Below the pieces are notes generated by a model. It had not been told where the DNA came from and ran no database searches. It saw nothing but the letters and a program-made list of their open reading frames with translations. From assembly GCA_015055525.1 (NCBI GenBank), contig SVHZ01000006.1, forward strand, positions 1 through 62,732: 62,732 bases of DNA. The letters run 5' to 3'. Positions 16,873 to 25,689 of this stretch are shown piece after piece. Within the stretch, counting starts at the first letter, position 1, and each line of letters starts with the position of its first letter. The translations under genes were made by a program, and so were the position numbers. Source of the stretch: Clostridiales bacterium. GTDB taxonomy: Bacteria > Bacillota > Clostridia > Christensenellales > Borkfalkiaceae.

Positions 16873-17898
16873 TTATACCTCCCAGCCAAGTTTATTGACT
16901 TCTTCATTAATAGTTTTCCAAATAACGTCTTTGCACCACCAATGGCCCATATCCGTTATTACTAATCTGCATTTATCTAAGGCATCTTCTTTTTCATAGA
17001 TAGCCTTGACGGTTTGAAAAGACTTTTCAACCCCGTCTAGCGGAAACCAAACGTCTTTGCTACCCGTTACGATTGCCAACGGCCTATCTGCAACAAGGCA
17101 AGTCAAATCTCCCATTTCAAAGTATTTTAATATATTTGGGATAAAATTGCAAGCACAATGCCCCATAGCCATAATAGAACTTTCAAACGAACAAAACCCG
17201 CAACTTGGAACGGCAAGTTTAATTCTCTCATCTAAACAAGTGGCGTAAAAACTTAGCGTACCGCCACCAGAATTACCGGTAATCAAAATTTTATCGAGAT
17301 CGCAATATTTGTCAAAACAAGAAAGAGCGTCAATCGCCCTAGAAACGTCCCATATTCTTTCGCCGATAACCGTTCTACCAAGTTCCATTGCCATTATCGA
17401 GTGATAACCGCAAGGATCTAATTTATTTACGTTAGTTTTTCTCTCGCCCATACCGCGTTGCTCGATTGCAAGCGCAACGAAACCTTGCTTAACTGCTTGA
17501 ACGGCAAAATTACCACGCTCAATATAGGCTTCGTCCCCTTCAAATTTAGCAATGCCAACGGAATTATGAAAACCCGTTGAGTGACCTTGCAACGTAATTG
17601 CAACGGGGCGCTTTTTAACTTCACCACTCGGCACTAACAAATAACAAGGAACGAACGAGCCAACTTCACTTTCAAACACAAAACGAATACGTTTGTAACC
17701 GTCTAAATCGACTTCTTCTTCAATCTCAACTTTTATAGGGCAAGCGTTCTCTTTAATATTTTCAATCCCAACGAGTTCAATAAACTTTTTTCTTACTTCA
17801 ACCTTCCACTTTATATAATCGTTATCAAGATTAAACGCAAGTTTGCGCTTGCGGTTTTTTATTAATAATTCGTGGCATAAATCGCCGTTAATTTCCAT
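16873..17898 (-). CDS. Alpha/beta hydrolase, acetylxylan-esterase/dienelactone-hydrolase-like
   Basis: 341 residues. The nucleophile elbow is GNSGGG, preceded by an EQRGMGERK segment typical of the Abhydrolase_7/AXE1 group; a catalytic Asp is likely in GSKDVWFP and His in MGHWW. There is no signal peptide, so it acts in the cytoplasm, perhaps deacylating an imported sugar or small ester. It is the first gene of a two-gene unit with the CapA-like protein. The substrate cannot be read from the sequence. Confidence 0.82.
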   Translation of the reverse strand: MEINGDLCHELLIKNRKRKLAFNLDNDYIKWKVEVRKKFIELVGIENIKENACPIKVEIEEEVDLDGYKRIRFVFESEVGSFVPCYLLVPSGEVKKRPVAITLQGHSTGFHNSVGIAKFEGDEAYIERGNFAVQAVKQGFVALAIEQRGMGERKTNVNKLDPCGYHSIMAMELGRTVIGERIWDVSRAIDALSCFDKYCDLDKILITGNSGGGTLSFYATCLDERIKLAVPSCGFCSFESSIMAMGHCACNFIPNILKYFEMGDLTCLVADRPLAIVTGSKDVWFPLDGVEKSFQTVKAIYEKEDALDKCRLVITDMGHWWCKDVIWKTINEEVNKLGWEV

Positions 17899-17914
17899 AA
17901 TTTTGCCTCTAATT

Positions 17915-17930
17915 AAACTAAGATTAGTTT
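17915..17930. promoter_or_regulatory. Perfect 7-2-7 palindrome over the hydrolase -10
   Basis: AAACTAAGATTAGTTT has perfect 7-bp arms around GA. It overlaps the -10 of the promoter at 17926-17954 and so has the position of a repressor operator for the hydrolase/CapA unit. Confidence 0.55.
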
Positions 17931-17954
17931 AACAAATAAAAATACCCGTGTCAA
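17926..17954 (-). promoter_or_regulatory. Promoter of the hydrolase-CapA operon
   Basis: TTGACA (17949-17954), 17 bases, TAAACT (17926-17931). The -35 lies inside the 3' arm of the lplA terminator. Confidence 0.78.
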
Positions 17955-17979
17955 TACATTTTGTAAAATAACACGGGTT
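17943..17979 (-). terminator. Terminator after lipoate ligase
   Basis: RNA-sense arms ACCCGUGU and ACACGGGU with a long loop of about 19 bases, followed by AUUUUUAUUU. The 3' arm carries the -35 of the next promoter. Confidence 0.65.
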
Positions 17980-17989
17980 TATTATAAGT

Positions 17990-18967
17990 TTAATTTGCGA
18001 TAAGTTCTATAAATTCTAAATTACTCATGCCCAAAATATAGTCTGAAACTACTATACCTTCTAAGCAAGTTTGAATAGACGAAAGTTCTTTATTTTCAAA
18101 GGTTTTTTCCAACTCTTCAATAGGCTTTTCACTAAAAAAGTCACCTTTTATTTTTAATGATAAAACAACGTCGTTTTTAAGTTCTAAATAAAGTTCAACC
18201 GAGCCAAAATCAAAGCGTTTTTTTCTTATTATTTGATATTTTGATATAAAGTCTTTTTCGGGGAATAACCACCCTATTGACTTATTTCTTTCGTATAATT
18301 CATTGATTTTATCGTTTGTATCTACCGTTATAATTTCGGGGCTGTAATTATCGATGATAAACGAAGATAAGCAACTAATAAACTCGCTTGTAGATATACT
18401 ATTTTTAATTAAACTTGATATGTTTTCAACGCGTGAACGAGTTGATTTTAACGCCTTTGTTTTAAGTTTATCACTATCAACGGTTAAAACCTTTGATAAA
18501 AACTCTAAATTGCTATCAAAAAGCAACGTTCCGTGATGCAACACTCTATCGTTAACCCTATGCTGGGCGTTACCTGAAATCTTCTTGCCGTCATTTGTTA
18601 TAAGGTCGTTTCTTCCAGATAGATTTACGCTTAAACCTAAATTTTTAAGAGCGTTTACAATAGGCGTTGCGTAATAAGAAAAATCAATTCCGCTAGTTTT
18701 TGCATTAGGCGAGATAAAGGAATAGTTAACGTTTCCAAGGTCGTGATAAACTGCTCCGCCACCCGTAATTCTCCTTGCTATGTTTACGCCGTTCTCTTTC
18801 AAAACTTGCATATCAATCTCGGCGTAAGCGTTTTGATTTTTGCCTATTACTACGGTGTTATAATTTTGCCACAACAAAAACACGTCGTCTTGCGCCGTAT
18901 TGAATAAATATTCTTCCACCGCCAAATTGTAATGTGGATCAGTCGTTTGCAAAATACAAAATTTCAT
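17990..18967 (-). CDS. lplA: Lipoate-protein ligase A
   Basis: 325 residues. The ligase domain includes the lipoate-binding RRITGGGAVYHDLGNVNYSF segment, and a C-terminal accessory domain of the LplA type follows (about 240-325). It activates lipoate with ATP and attaches it to E2 or GcvH lysines. The pyruvate dehydrogenase operon with a lipoyl-domain E2 lies just upstream in the same direction, the expected target. A terminator and a 155-bp repeat separate the two units. Confidence 0.93.
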   Translation of the reverse strand: MKFCILQTTDPHYNLAVEEYLFNTAQDDVFLLWQNYNTVVIGKNQNAYAEIDMQVLKENGVNIARRITGGGAVYHDLGNVNYSFISPNAKTSGIDFSYYATPIVNALKNLGLSVNLSGRNDLITNDGKKISGNAQHRVNDRVLHHGTLLFDSNLEFLSKVLTVDSDKLKTKALKSTRSRVENISSLIKNSISTSEFISCLSSFIIDNYSPEIITVDTNDKINELYERNKSIGWLFPEKDFISKYQIIRKKRFDFGSVELYLELKNDVVLSLKIKGDFFSEKPIEELEKTFENKELSSIQTCLEGIVVSDYILGMSNLEFIELIAN

Positions 18968-18980
18968 AATTTAATAAGGA

Positions 18981-19135
18981 TTTGTCACAACTTATGGTTG
19001 ATTTTAAGAGAGCGTTTCAAACACAAGTAAGACAAGGCAAAGCCCGAAGGCAATACTATTTTGTCTTGTCGAGCGGCTTTAACGCCGTATTACACCGTGT
19101 TTCAAACGCTATCTAATCAATTATAGTGTGACAAA
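18981..19135. repeat. R3 MITE-like element with long terminal inverted repeats
   Basis: The element begins TTTGTCACA and ends TGTGACAAA. Imperfect inverted arms of about 39-44 bp include GCGTTTCAAACAC on the left and GTGTTTCAAACGC on the right (12 of 13 pair). An inner pair AAGACAA/TTGTCTT adds a second stem. The interior ACAAGTAAGACAAGGC resembles part of R1. It carries no reading frame and sits between the PDH terminator and lplA. Confidence 0.75.
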
Positions 19136-19143
19136 GACTATAC

Positions 19144-19170
19144 AAAACGGGAGCGGAAACGCTCCCGTTT
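19144..19170 (-). terminator. Terminator of the pyruvate dehydrogenase operon
   Basis: An 11-bp GC-rich stem (AAACGGGAGCG / CGCTCCCGTTT) with a four-base loop, directly after the E1 stop codon, followed by a short T run. Confidence 0.85.
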
Positions 19171-19180
19171 AAGTTAATTC

Positions 19181-21268
19181 TTATAAACCCTTCTTTGAAC
19201 GGTCAATTTTTTCAATGTCAGTAAAGTTAGCAGTAGGAACGTGACCCGGAAGTGGCATAATCTTTTCGTGAAGAGCGTCAATTATCCAATCTGGTTGTGG
19301 GAAGAAACTCTTTTCAAGTTCGAACGCAGGAGTAATCCAGTTTCTTGAACCAACAACAACGGCAGGACCATCTAAGTAATCAAAGCACATTTCAGTAATG
19401 TTAGACGCCATATCTCTCATTACAGAGCCTCTTTCACAAGCATCGCCAACGAATAATACTTTACCAGTCTTCTTAACTGATTCAATAACCTTTTCGTAGT
19501 TGAACGGAACGATTGAACGAGTATCGATAACTTCAGCAGATACGCCGTATTTTTCTTCTAAAATCTTAGCGGCTTCAAGCGCTCTATATAAAACTGCGCC
19601 GATAGTTACGATAGTAACGTCACTACCCTTTCTCTTGATATCGGGTTCGCCGAACGGAATTTCGTAATGACCTTCAGGAACACCGTTTTCTAAGAAATCT
19701 TCGCCGATACCGTAAATTCTTTGAGATTCAAAGAATACAACGGGGTCGGTTCCTTCTAAAGCAGAAGTCATTAAACCCTTAGCGTCAGACGGAGTTGACG
19801 GGAATACTACTTTCAAGCCTGGGATATGAGCGCAAAGCGCAGTCCAGTCTTGAGAGTGTTGAGCACCGTACTTAGAGCCAACTGAAACACGAAGGATAAT
19901 AGGCATCTTTAAGATACCAGCACTCATCGCTTGCCATTTTGCCATTTGGTTGAAAATTTCGTCGCCTGCGCAACCGATAAAGTCAGCGTACATAAGTTCA
20001 ACGATTGCTCTACCACCGCACATAGCGTAACCTACTGCAGAACCTACGATTGCAGATTCAGAGATAGGAGAGTTGAAGAATCTGTGGTAAGGAACGGCTT
20101 CGGTCATCTTCTTGTAAACGCCGAACGCACCGCCCCAGTCACGATTGTCTTCACCGTAAGCAATTAAAGTTGGGTCTTCATAGAACTTATCGATGATAGG
20201 TTCGAATAAACCGTCGCAAATATTGTACATTTTCATCTTAGAAACGGGCTTGCCGTTTGCATCTTTAGATTTACGTACTTTACCCTTAATTTCCTTAACA
20301 CGCGGACATTCTTCCTTAGGCATTAACATATCTGCTTCGCGAGTTGGGTCCATACTCTTAACCTTTTGGTTAGAGAACATAATAGAAGAAATTGCATCTG
20401 GCTCTTTGTTGAGATCCATGCGTGGAGAAATTTCATCGTTGATAGCGAGTTTCATAATTTCAGTCATGCGCTTAACGATATCTTCCTTGATCGCGTCAAA
20501 TTCTGCTTCCGTAGCAACCCCACCCATAATGAGTTTGGTCTTGTAAGCAAGAATAGGATCTGCATTTTTCCATGCTTCGATTTCTTCTGCGGTACGATAA
20601 GTTGAAGAGTCTGACGGAGAGTGACCTGATACACGGTAAGTAACAACGTCTAAAAGAGCCGGACCTTTACCTTCAAGAAGGAGTTTCTTCTTTCTAGTAA
20701 CAGCGTCGATAACCGCAAGCGGATCGTAACCGTTTACGCGTTCAGCGTGCATTTGGCTAGGATTGAAACCTGCGCCTAAACGAGCAACCATATCATAACC
20801 CATAGTTTCGCCACGAGTTTGACCGCCCATACCGTAATGGTTGTTAAATACGTTGAAGAGAATAGGAAGACCACCGTCTTCATACTTTCCGTCCATACCC
20901 CAAAGTTTAGTGATTTGATCCATTGATGCAAAGTTCATTGATTCTAAAACAGGGCCACGACCGGTAGCACCGTCACCAAAGTTAGAAACGATAATACCTT
21001 TTTTGTGGTTAGAACGCTTATATAAAGCAGCGCCGAGAGCAATAGGACCAGACGCGCCTACGATTGCGTTATTAGGCATTAAGCCAAACGGAATAAAGAA
21101 AGCGTGCATTGAACCGCCAAGACCACGGTTAAAGCCTGTCTTTCTAGCAAAGATTTCAGCCAAAGCACCGTAAAGAAGGAAGTTGATAGCAAGTTCTTTG
21201 ATGTTGCCGTTTGCGTTCATGTGTTTTTCAACTACTGATAAAACTGAACCGTCAAGGAATTCCTTCAT
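19181..21268 (-). CDS. pdhA-pdhB: Pyruvate dehydrogenase E1, C-terminal 5/6 of alpha plus entire beta (fused)
   Basis: From the internal Met at 21268 this frame gives 695 residues. About the first 310 finish the E1 alpha subunit, with GGSMHAFF and the thiamine diphosphate motif GDGATG...NN. The rest is a complete E1 beta subunit: YGEDNRDWGGAFGV, FNSPISESAIVG, and the C-terminal transketolase domain. Reading upstream of 21268 the same frame continues E1 alpha as FGSHRSHGEILAKG up to about 21355, where the frame is lost to the open frame at 21322-21666. The full gene is therefore 19181-21666 with a one-base shift. E1 decarboxylates pyruvate and passes acetyl to lipoyl-E2. Branched-chain 2-oxoacids are an alternative substrate. 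Confidence 0.9.
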   Translation of the reverse strand: MKEFLDGSVLSVVEKHMNANGNIKELAINFLLYGALAEIFARKTGFNRGLGGSMHAFFIPFGLMPNNAIVGASGPIALGAALYKRSNHKKGIIVSNFGDGATGRGPVLESMNFASMDQITKLWGMDGKYEDGGLPILFNVFNNHYGMGGQTRGETMGYDMVARLGAGFNPSQMHAERVNGYDPLAVIDAVTRKKKLLLEGKGPALLDVVTYRVSGHSPSDSSTYRTAEEIEAWKNADPILAYKTKLIMGGVATEAEFDAIKEDIVKRMTEIMKLAINDEISPRMDLNKEPDAISSIMFSNQKVKSMDPTREADMLMPKEECPRVKEIKGKVRKSKDANGKPVSKMKMYNICDGLFEPIIDKFYEDPTLIAYGEDNRDWGGAFGVYKKMTEAVPYHRFFNSPISESAIVGSAVGYAMCGGRAIVELMYADFIGCAGDEIFNQMAKWQAMSAGILKMPIILRVSVGSKYGAQHSQDWTALCAHIPGLKVVFPSTPSDAKGLMTSALEGTDPVVFFESQRIYGIGEDFLENGVPEGHYEIPFGEPDIKRKGSDVTIVTIGAVLYRALEAAKILEEKYGVSAEVIDTRSIVPFNYEKVIESVKKTGKVLFVGDACERGSVMRDMASNITEMCFDYLDGPAVVVGSRNWITPAFELEKSFFPQPDWIIDALHEKIMPLPGHVPTANFTDIEKIDRSKKGL

Positions 21269-21321
21269 AATATCGTAAAGTTCCTTGTCGTCGAGTTTTT
21301 CAATAGAAGATAAACCTTTTG

Positions 21322-21666
21322 CTAAGATTTCGCCGTGAGAACGGTGAGAACCAAAAGATAGTCGTTAATATCTAAGCAGTACGCTTCACCTACTGCAGAC
21401 GCTTCTTGACCGATAGATAAGTGAGCGGGACCGGGGTTATTGTATTGAACGCCGTTATATTCACTCTTAACCTTAACTTCGTTAAGCATTGTTTCAAATT
21501 CTCTAATGATAGCCATATCACGATAGATACGCATCATATCTTCTTTAGAATAAATTTTTAATTCTTCTTTCAAAGTTTTTTTGTATTGACATACTGGAAT
21601 GTCAGTAAACTTAATGTAACCTGCATCAAAGGCTTTGGCAGGATCAACGTATTGACTCTTTGGCAT
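21322..21666 (-). CDS. pdhA: Pyruvate dehydrogenase E1 alpha, N-terminal part before the frameshift
   Basis: 114 residues. Up to DINDY the translation is normal E1 alpha (for example PGPAHLSIGQEASAVGEAY). After that it turns into a non-homologous tail (LLVLTVLTAKS) and stops. Moving one frame at the four-T run (21353-21356, AAAA on the plus strand) restores the expected YLFGSHRSHGE, which would need one more T. Either one base was lost in the genome, a base was missed in assembly, or slippage on the run occurs. A ribosome binding site GGGAGAAAATT precedes the ATG at 21666. Confidence 0.85.
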   Translation of the reverse strand: MPKSQYVDPAKAFDAGYIKFTDIPVCQYKKTLKEELKIYSKEDMMRIYRDMAIIREFETMLNEVKVKSEYNGVQYNNPGPAHLSIGQEASAVGEAYCLDINDYLLVLTVLTAKS

Positions 21667-21690
21667 AATTTTCTCCCTTTAATTTTTATA

Positions 21691-21815
21691 GTTATATTTT
21701 TTTGCTATGCAAAAAAGTTGTGGATTAACTTTTATATTGTAGAATATATCCTTTACTTTGCCGTTAGGCAAAATTTCTATGTTTTTATAATCGCACGACG
21801 CGATTATAAAAACAT
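21691..21815. repeat. Mini-hairpin unit and two further hairpins between lpd and the E1 gene
   Basis: GTTATAT, stem TTTTTTGC, loop TAT, stem GCAAAAAA, then GTTGTGGATTAA (21691-21728): the same architecture as the arrays at 50128 and 60271. Next is TTTGCC-GTTA-GGCAAA (21757-21772). A 16-bp perfect hairpin follows (arms 21779-21794 and 21800-21815, ATGTTTTTATAATCGC and its complement), whose right arm contains the lpd stop codon. It probably acts as an RNA end or stability element within the operon. Confidence 0.8.
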
Positions 21816-23162
21816 GGCTTCGCGAATTACTTCACACACCGTCGGATGCGGGAATACGAGTTTTTGAACGTCTGCAACCCTCATTTCCGTTTCTACCATC
21901 ATAGCAGCGCCGTAAATCATTTCAGACGCGTAAGTGCCGATAATAGTTACGCCAACGATATTGTTGTGCTTTTTATCAGTTATAATTTTAACAACGCCGT
22001 TTCCGTGTTCGTTTTCAGCAACGTAACGACCGCTGTACTTTAAGGTAACGGTTTGAATCTTAACGTCTAAACCCTTTTGCTTAGCAGTTTCTTCAGTTTC
22101 GCCTACGCAAGCAACTTCGGGATTAGTATAGATAACAGACGGAATTGAATTGTAGTTAATTCTATCCTTTTTACCTAAAATGTTGTTAATGCAAACTTCG
22201 CCTTCACGATAAGCGGTGTGAGCAAGCATTGACTTTCCGTTAACGTCACCCGCCGCCCATACGCCTGGAACGTTGGTTTTGCCGTATTCGTTAGTTACGA
22301 TAGCGCCTCTTTCAAGAATAACGCCGATATTTTCTAAGCCAAGACCTTGAGTTCTTGCTCTTCTACCGATTGAAACGAGAGCGTAATCACTCTTAATTTC
22401 GGTAAGTTTACCGTCTTTTTCATAAGTAACTGCATTGTTCTTGATTGAAGTTACTTTTGCGCCAAGGATAAATTCAACACCCTTTTGAGCATATTCTTTT
22501 TGAAGCATCGTAGAAATTTCATTATCGATAGGTCCGGCAATTTTATTAAGCATTTCAACAACGTAAACTTTTGAGCCAACGCTGTTAAAATAAGATGCCA
22601 TTTCAAGACCGATAACGCCACCGCCAACGATAACGATATCCTTGGGAATTTCTTTAAGTTCTAAAACTTCGCGGTTAGTAAGCGCGTAGCCTGACTTTAA
22701 GGAATCAGCAAGCCCGTCAATCGGGGGAAGCGCAGGATTTGAACCGGTGCAGATAAGAAGTTGTTTACCAACGTATTCCTTACCGTCTGCAGTTACCACG
22801 AAACCATCAGCAGTTCTTTCTTTGATAACGGCTTGAGCCTTAACTACTTCAACGCCTGCTTTTTTAAGTTTAGCGCCAACGCCAGAAACGAGTTGTTTGA
22901 TAACTTTTGCCTTTCTATCGATTACGAAAGAGTGATCGATAGTAGCGTTTTCAAACTTAACGCCGTAGTCTTGAGAGTGTTTAGCATAATCGTAAATCTT
23001 TGCCGAGTATAAAAGAGTTTTAGTGGGAATACAACCTTCGTTTAAGCAAACGCCACCGAGCGCTCTTTCTTCAATAACGAGTGTTTTGAGACCTGCGTGA
23101 CCTGCATGGTCAGCAGCGTTATAACCAGCGGGACCGCCACCTATAATAATTAAATCGTACAT
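21804..23162 (-). CDS. lpdA: Dihydrolipoyl dehydrogenase (E3)
   Basis: 452 residues. FAD-binding GGGPAGYNAADHAG at the start, the redox disulfide GGVCLNEGCIPTKT, the NAD-binding GGGVIGLEMASYF and the C-terminal dimer interface HPTVCEVI with the active-site His. It reoxidises dihydrolipoamide on E2 and makes NADH. It sits between E2 and E1 in the operon. The last codons lie in a 16-bp perfect hairpin. Confidence 0.95.
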   Translation of the reverse strand: MYDLIIIGGGPAGYNAADHAGHAGLKTLVIEERALGGVCLNEGCIPTKTLLYSAKIYDYAKHSQDYGVKFENATIDHSFVIDRKAKVIKQLVSGVGAKLKKAGVEVVKAQAVIKERTADGFVVTADGKEYVGKQLLICTGSNPALPPIDGLADSLKSGYALTNREVLELKEIPKDIVIVGGGVIGLEMASYFNSVGSKVYVVEMLNKIAGPIDNEISTMLQKEYAQKGVEFILGAKVTSIKNNAVTYEKDGKLTEIKSDYALVSIGRRARTQGLGLENIGVILERGAIVTNEYGKTNVPGVWAAGDVNGKSMLAHTAYREGEVCINNILGKKDRINYNSIPSVIYTNPEVACVGETEETAKQKGLDVKIQTVTLKYSGRYVAENEHGNGVVKIITDKKHNNIVGVTIIGTYASEMIYGAAMMVETEMRVADVQKLVFPHPTVCEVIREAMFL

Positions 23163-23173
23163 ATCTAAACTCC

Positions 23174-24487
23174 TTATTTAGTGAGTAATAAATCAAAGTT
23201 TTCAAGAGCAAAGCAAACGTCTTTTAAGAATCTTGCAGCGGGCGCGCCGTCAAGCGCTCTGTGATCGAAAGTAAGAGATAAGCCCATTGCAGGATAGAAT
23301 ACGTCAACGCCGTTAACTTGTTTAACTCTTCTAGTGATAGTGCAAACGCCTAAAATACCAGTTTGCGGTGGGTTGATAACAGGAGTAAACGATTCAACGC
23401 CAAGTGAACCAAGGTTAGTAACGGTGAAAGATGCGCCCTTTAATAAATCTGGGTTAATCTTACCGCTTTGAGCGTCTTTAATAACTGCCTTTGCAGCAAT
23501 TGACATTTCGTTAAGAGAGAGTTTATCTGCGTTAAATACGGTTGGAACGAGTAAGCCCCTATCGGTATCAACTGCAACGCCGAGATGAACGTTACTGAAA
23601 TATCTCATCTTATCGTCAAGGTAATGAGCGTTTAAGTCCTTGTGGTTTTTCAAAACTCTTGATACGGCGTATAAAACCATATCGTTAAGAGTTATGTTGT
23701 TAAGACCGAGCGCTTCCGCACCTGCTTTTAAGGATGCGCGCATAGCCATAAGTTTAGTAGCGTCAAACGAAGCGTTAAGAGTGAGTTGAGCCATCGTAGA
23801 GAGTGATGCGTGCATTGATTTAGCGATAACCTTTCTAACGTTGGGAAGTTTAACGTCTTCATATTCAGGAGCAACTTGAGTAGCAACTGCTTGAACTTCG
23901 GGAGCCTTACTAAGGTCTGAAAGAACAACTTTGCCGTTAATACCCGTGCCTTCAACCGCTTGAGCGTATTCGCCCTTTGCCGCGGGAGAAACGGTTAAGC
24001 CCATATCAACGAGCCTTTGAACGTCCCTTTCAATAATTCTACCGTCTGGGCCTGTTGGAATTGCTTTTAATAAGTCAGCCCCAGTCTTGTCAGCAAGCAT
24101 TCTTGCTCTTGGAGAAATAGAAGTAGCGCTTTCGTTAGTTGCAACGACTTGTTCTACTTTTTCTTCCTTAACTTCCACTTTTTCTTCTTGAGCAGGAGCA
24201 GGAGCGCTATCCCCTTCTGCCTTGGGTACAAACTGAGAAAAATCTTCGCCTTCGTTACCGATAACGAGAACGTTTTCAAGACAAGGAACGTCATCTCCTT
24301 CTTCACGGAAGATTGCTAAAATCTTGCCTGAAACCGGAGCGGGTTCGTCAAAAGACGACTTGTCAGTTTCATACGAGAATAAAACTTCGCCTTTTTCTAC
24401 GGTATCGCCAACTTTCTTTTGGAAAGAAGTAATAACACAACTTTCAACACTTTGTCCCTGACGGGGCATAATTACAACTGTTGCCAT
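23174..24487 (-). CDS. pdhC: Dihydrolipoamide acetyltransferase (E2)
   Basis: I take the start at 24487 (MATVVIMPRQGQ), behind AAAGGAG, giving 437 residues; an in-frame ATG 42 bases upstream lacks a site. Domain order: one lipoyl domain (1-75, lipoyl lysine in ETDKSS), a charged Ala/Glu/Pro linker, a peripheral subunit-binding domain (about 115-150, SPRARMLADKTGADL), a second similar short segment near 170-195, and the catalytic domain with DHRALDGAP. It moves acetyl from lipoate to CoA and forms the complex core. It is the first gene behind a strong promoter. Confidence 0.94.
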   Translation of the reverse strand: MATVVIMPRQGQSVESCVITSFQKKVGDTVEKGEVLFSYETDKSSFDEPAPVSGKILAIFREEGDDVPCLENVLVIGNEGEDFSQFVPKAEGDSAPAPAQEEKVEVKEEKVEQVVATNESATSISPRARMLADKTGADLLKAIPTGPDGRIIERDVQRLVDMGLTVSPAAKGEYAQAVEGTGINGKVVLSDLSKAPEVQAVATQVAPEYEDVKLPNVRKVIAKSMHASLSTMAQLTLNASFDATKLMAMRASLKAGAEALGLNNITLNDMVLYAVSRVLKNHKDLNAHYLDDKMRYFSNVHLGVAVDTDRGLLVPTVFNADKLSLNEMSIAAKAVIKDAQSGKINPDLLKGASFTVTNLGSLGVESFTPVINPPQTGILGVCTITRRVKQVNGVDVFYPAMGLSLTFDHRALDGAPAARFLKDVCFALENFDLLLTK

Positions 24488-24550
24488 AAATTTCTCCTTT
24501 AATTTTGGTTTAAGGGTAAAATTACCCATTTATATTTATATTTAATTTAT

Positions 24551-24579
24551 ATTTTACTACTATTAAATATTAATGTCAA
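24551..24579 (-). promoter_or_regulatory. Promoter of the pyruvate dehydrogenase operon
   Basis: TTGACA (24574-24579), 17 bases, TAAAAT (24551-24556) on the minus strand, about 60 bases before the E2 start. Confidence 0.85.
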
Positions 24580-24598
24580 CACAAAAACCTTGCCTACA

Positions 24599-24629
24599 AT
24601 AAAAAAATAGGGCTTTTATACCCTATTTT
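24599..24629 (-). terminator. Terminator after eutH
   Basis: RNA-sense AAUAGGG and CCCUAUU arms with a loop of about eight bases and seven U. The 5' arm includes the last codons and stop of eutH. Confidence 0.82.
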
Positions 24630-25689
24630 GTTTAACTATTCTTTTGTAAATTATTATTCCCATAACGATTGCAAGAACACCGCCTGAAAGTTTAGCAACA
24701 ATCATCGAGCCTAAAAACGCGGGATTAAACGCTAATGTGAACGCCAAGTGATCTGCAAAAACGCAAGTAGCCGAAACTGAAAACGCAGTATTTAAGATTG
24801 CGCCTTTTCTATCCATTTTATCCATTGTTGAAAAGGTTGGGAAAGGCGACGCTACCGTGCATAAAAAGCCCGAAACAGAAACGTCGTTCATACCCGTTTT
24901 ACTCTCCACCCATTTGAGTGGTTTTTTAAGTATTTTTGATAAAATCATAAGTATCGGGAACGCGCCTGCTAAGAAACAAACTATATTCAAAACGAGTTCG
25001 GTAGATTCTATCAAAGACGTGGTGTACGGTATATCAATTTGAGTTAAAAACTCAAACATTCCAACGCCTAAACCGATAGTTACGATTATTTTAAGAATAA
25101 CGCCAACCACCGAAAAAATCTTTACGCAAACGTTGGGCTTAAACCATAACCCTATCGCAATTATAATCGAAAATACGGTAAGGGGTAAAAGATTAATAAT
25201 TAGCGGTAAAATTTGAATATTTGCAACTAATCCGCCGATAAAAGCACCGATTGGAATTGTTATAATACCCGCCATAAAACCGATAGCCATATCGCTTTGT
25301 TTATCTTTTGGAACGATGCCCACCGCAAACGGAACAACGCAAGAAACGGTAGCGCCCATCATTGAGCCTACTACCATACCGTTAAAATAACCAATATTTA
25401 AGTCGTTTGAAAGTTCGGCTGAAACTTGCGCTCCGCCCATATCGTTAGCAAGCACGATTGCAGATAAAAAGGAAGGATCTAAAAGCCCGTCTAAACCACC
25501 TACGATAGGCTCTAAACACCACGCGATAAACGGGGCAATAATAATCATGCCTACCATTGATAAAAAGAGCGTTCCAAAGAGCATAACACCCTTTTCAAGT
25601 TCTTTAGAAAGCCCGAGTTTTCCACCAAATATGCGGTCTACAAGCGCAAGTATTATAAATATTGCAAACACCCAATATAAATATTTCAT
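24616..25689 (-). CDS. eutH: EutH-family ethanolamine transporter
   Basis: 357 residues with about ten hydrophobic segments. Family features include ANDMGG near residue 82, the VGSMMGATVS and IPIGAFIGG segments, and a conserved PTFSTMDKMDRKG near 290. EutH is an inner-membrane ethanolamine permease normally found in eut operons. No other eut gene is here. It is the last gene of a unit with mntP and two sugar-type genes, so the substrate in this organism may differ. It overlaps mntP by 4 bp. Confidence 0.85.
   Translation of the reverse strand: MKYLYWVFAIFIILALVDRIFGGKLGLSKELEKGVMLFGTLFLSMVGMIIIAPFIAWCLEPIVGGLDGLLDPSFLSAIVLANDMGGAQVSAELSNDLNIGYFNGMVVGSMMGATVSCVVPFAVGIVPKDKQSDMAIGFMAGIITIPIGAFIGGLVANIQILPLIINLLPLTVFSIIIAIGLWFKPNVCVKIFSVVGVILKIIVTIGLGVGMFEFLTQIDIPYTTSLIESTELVLNIVCFLAGAFPILMILSKILKKPLKWVESKTGMNDVSVSGFLCTVASPFPTFSTMDKMDRKGAILNTAFSVSATCVFADHLAFTLAFNPAFLGSMIVAKLSGGVLAIVMGIIIYKRIVKQNRV

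Noticed and set aside
18981-19135. A transposase or cargo gene in the 155-bp element
   Set aside because: No frame of useful length on either strand.
23174-24529. Upstream ATG at 24529 as the E2 start
   Set aside because: No ribosome site, while the ATG at 24487 follows AAAGGAG and gives the usual lipoyl-domain start.
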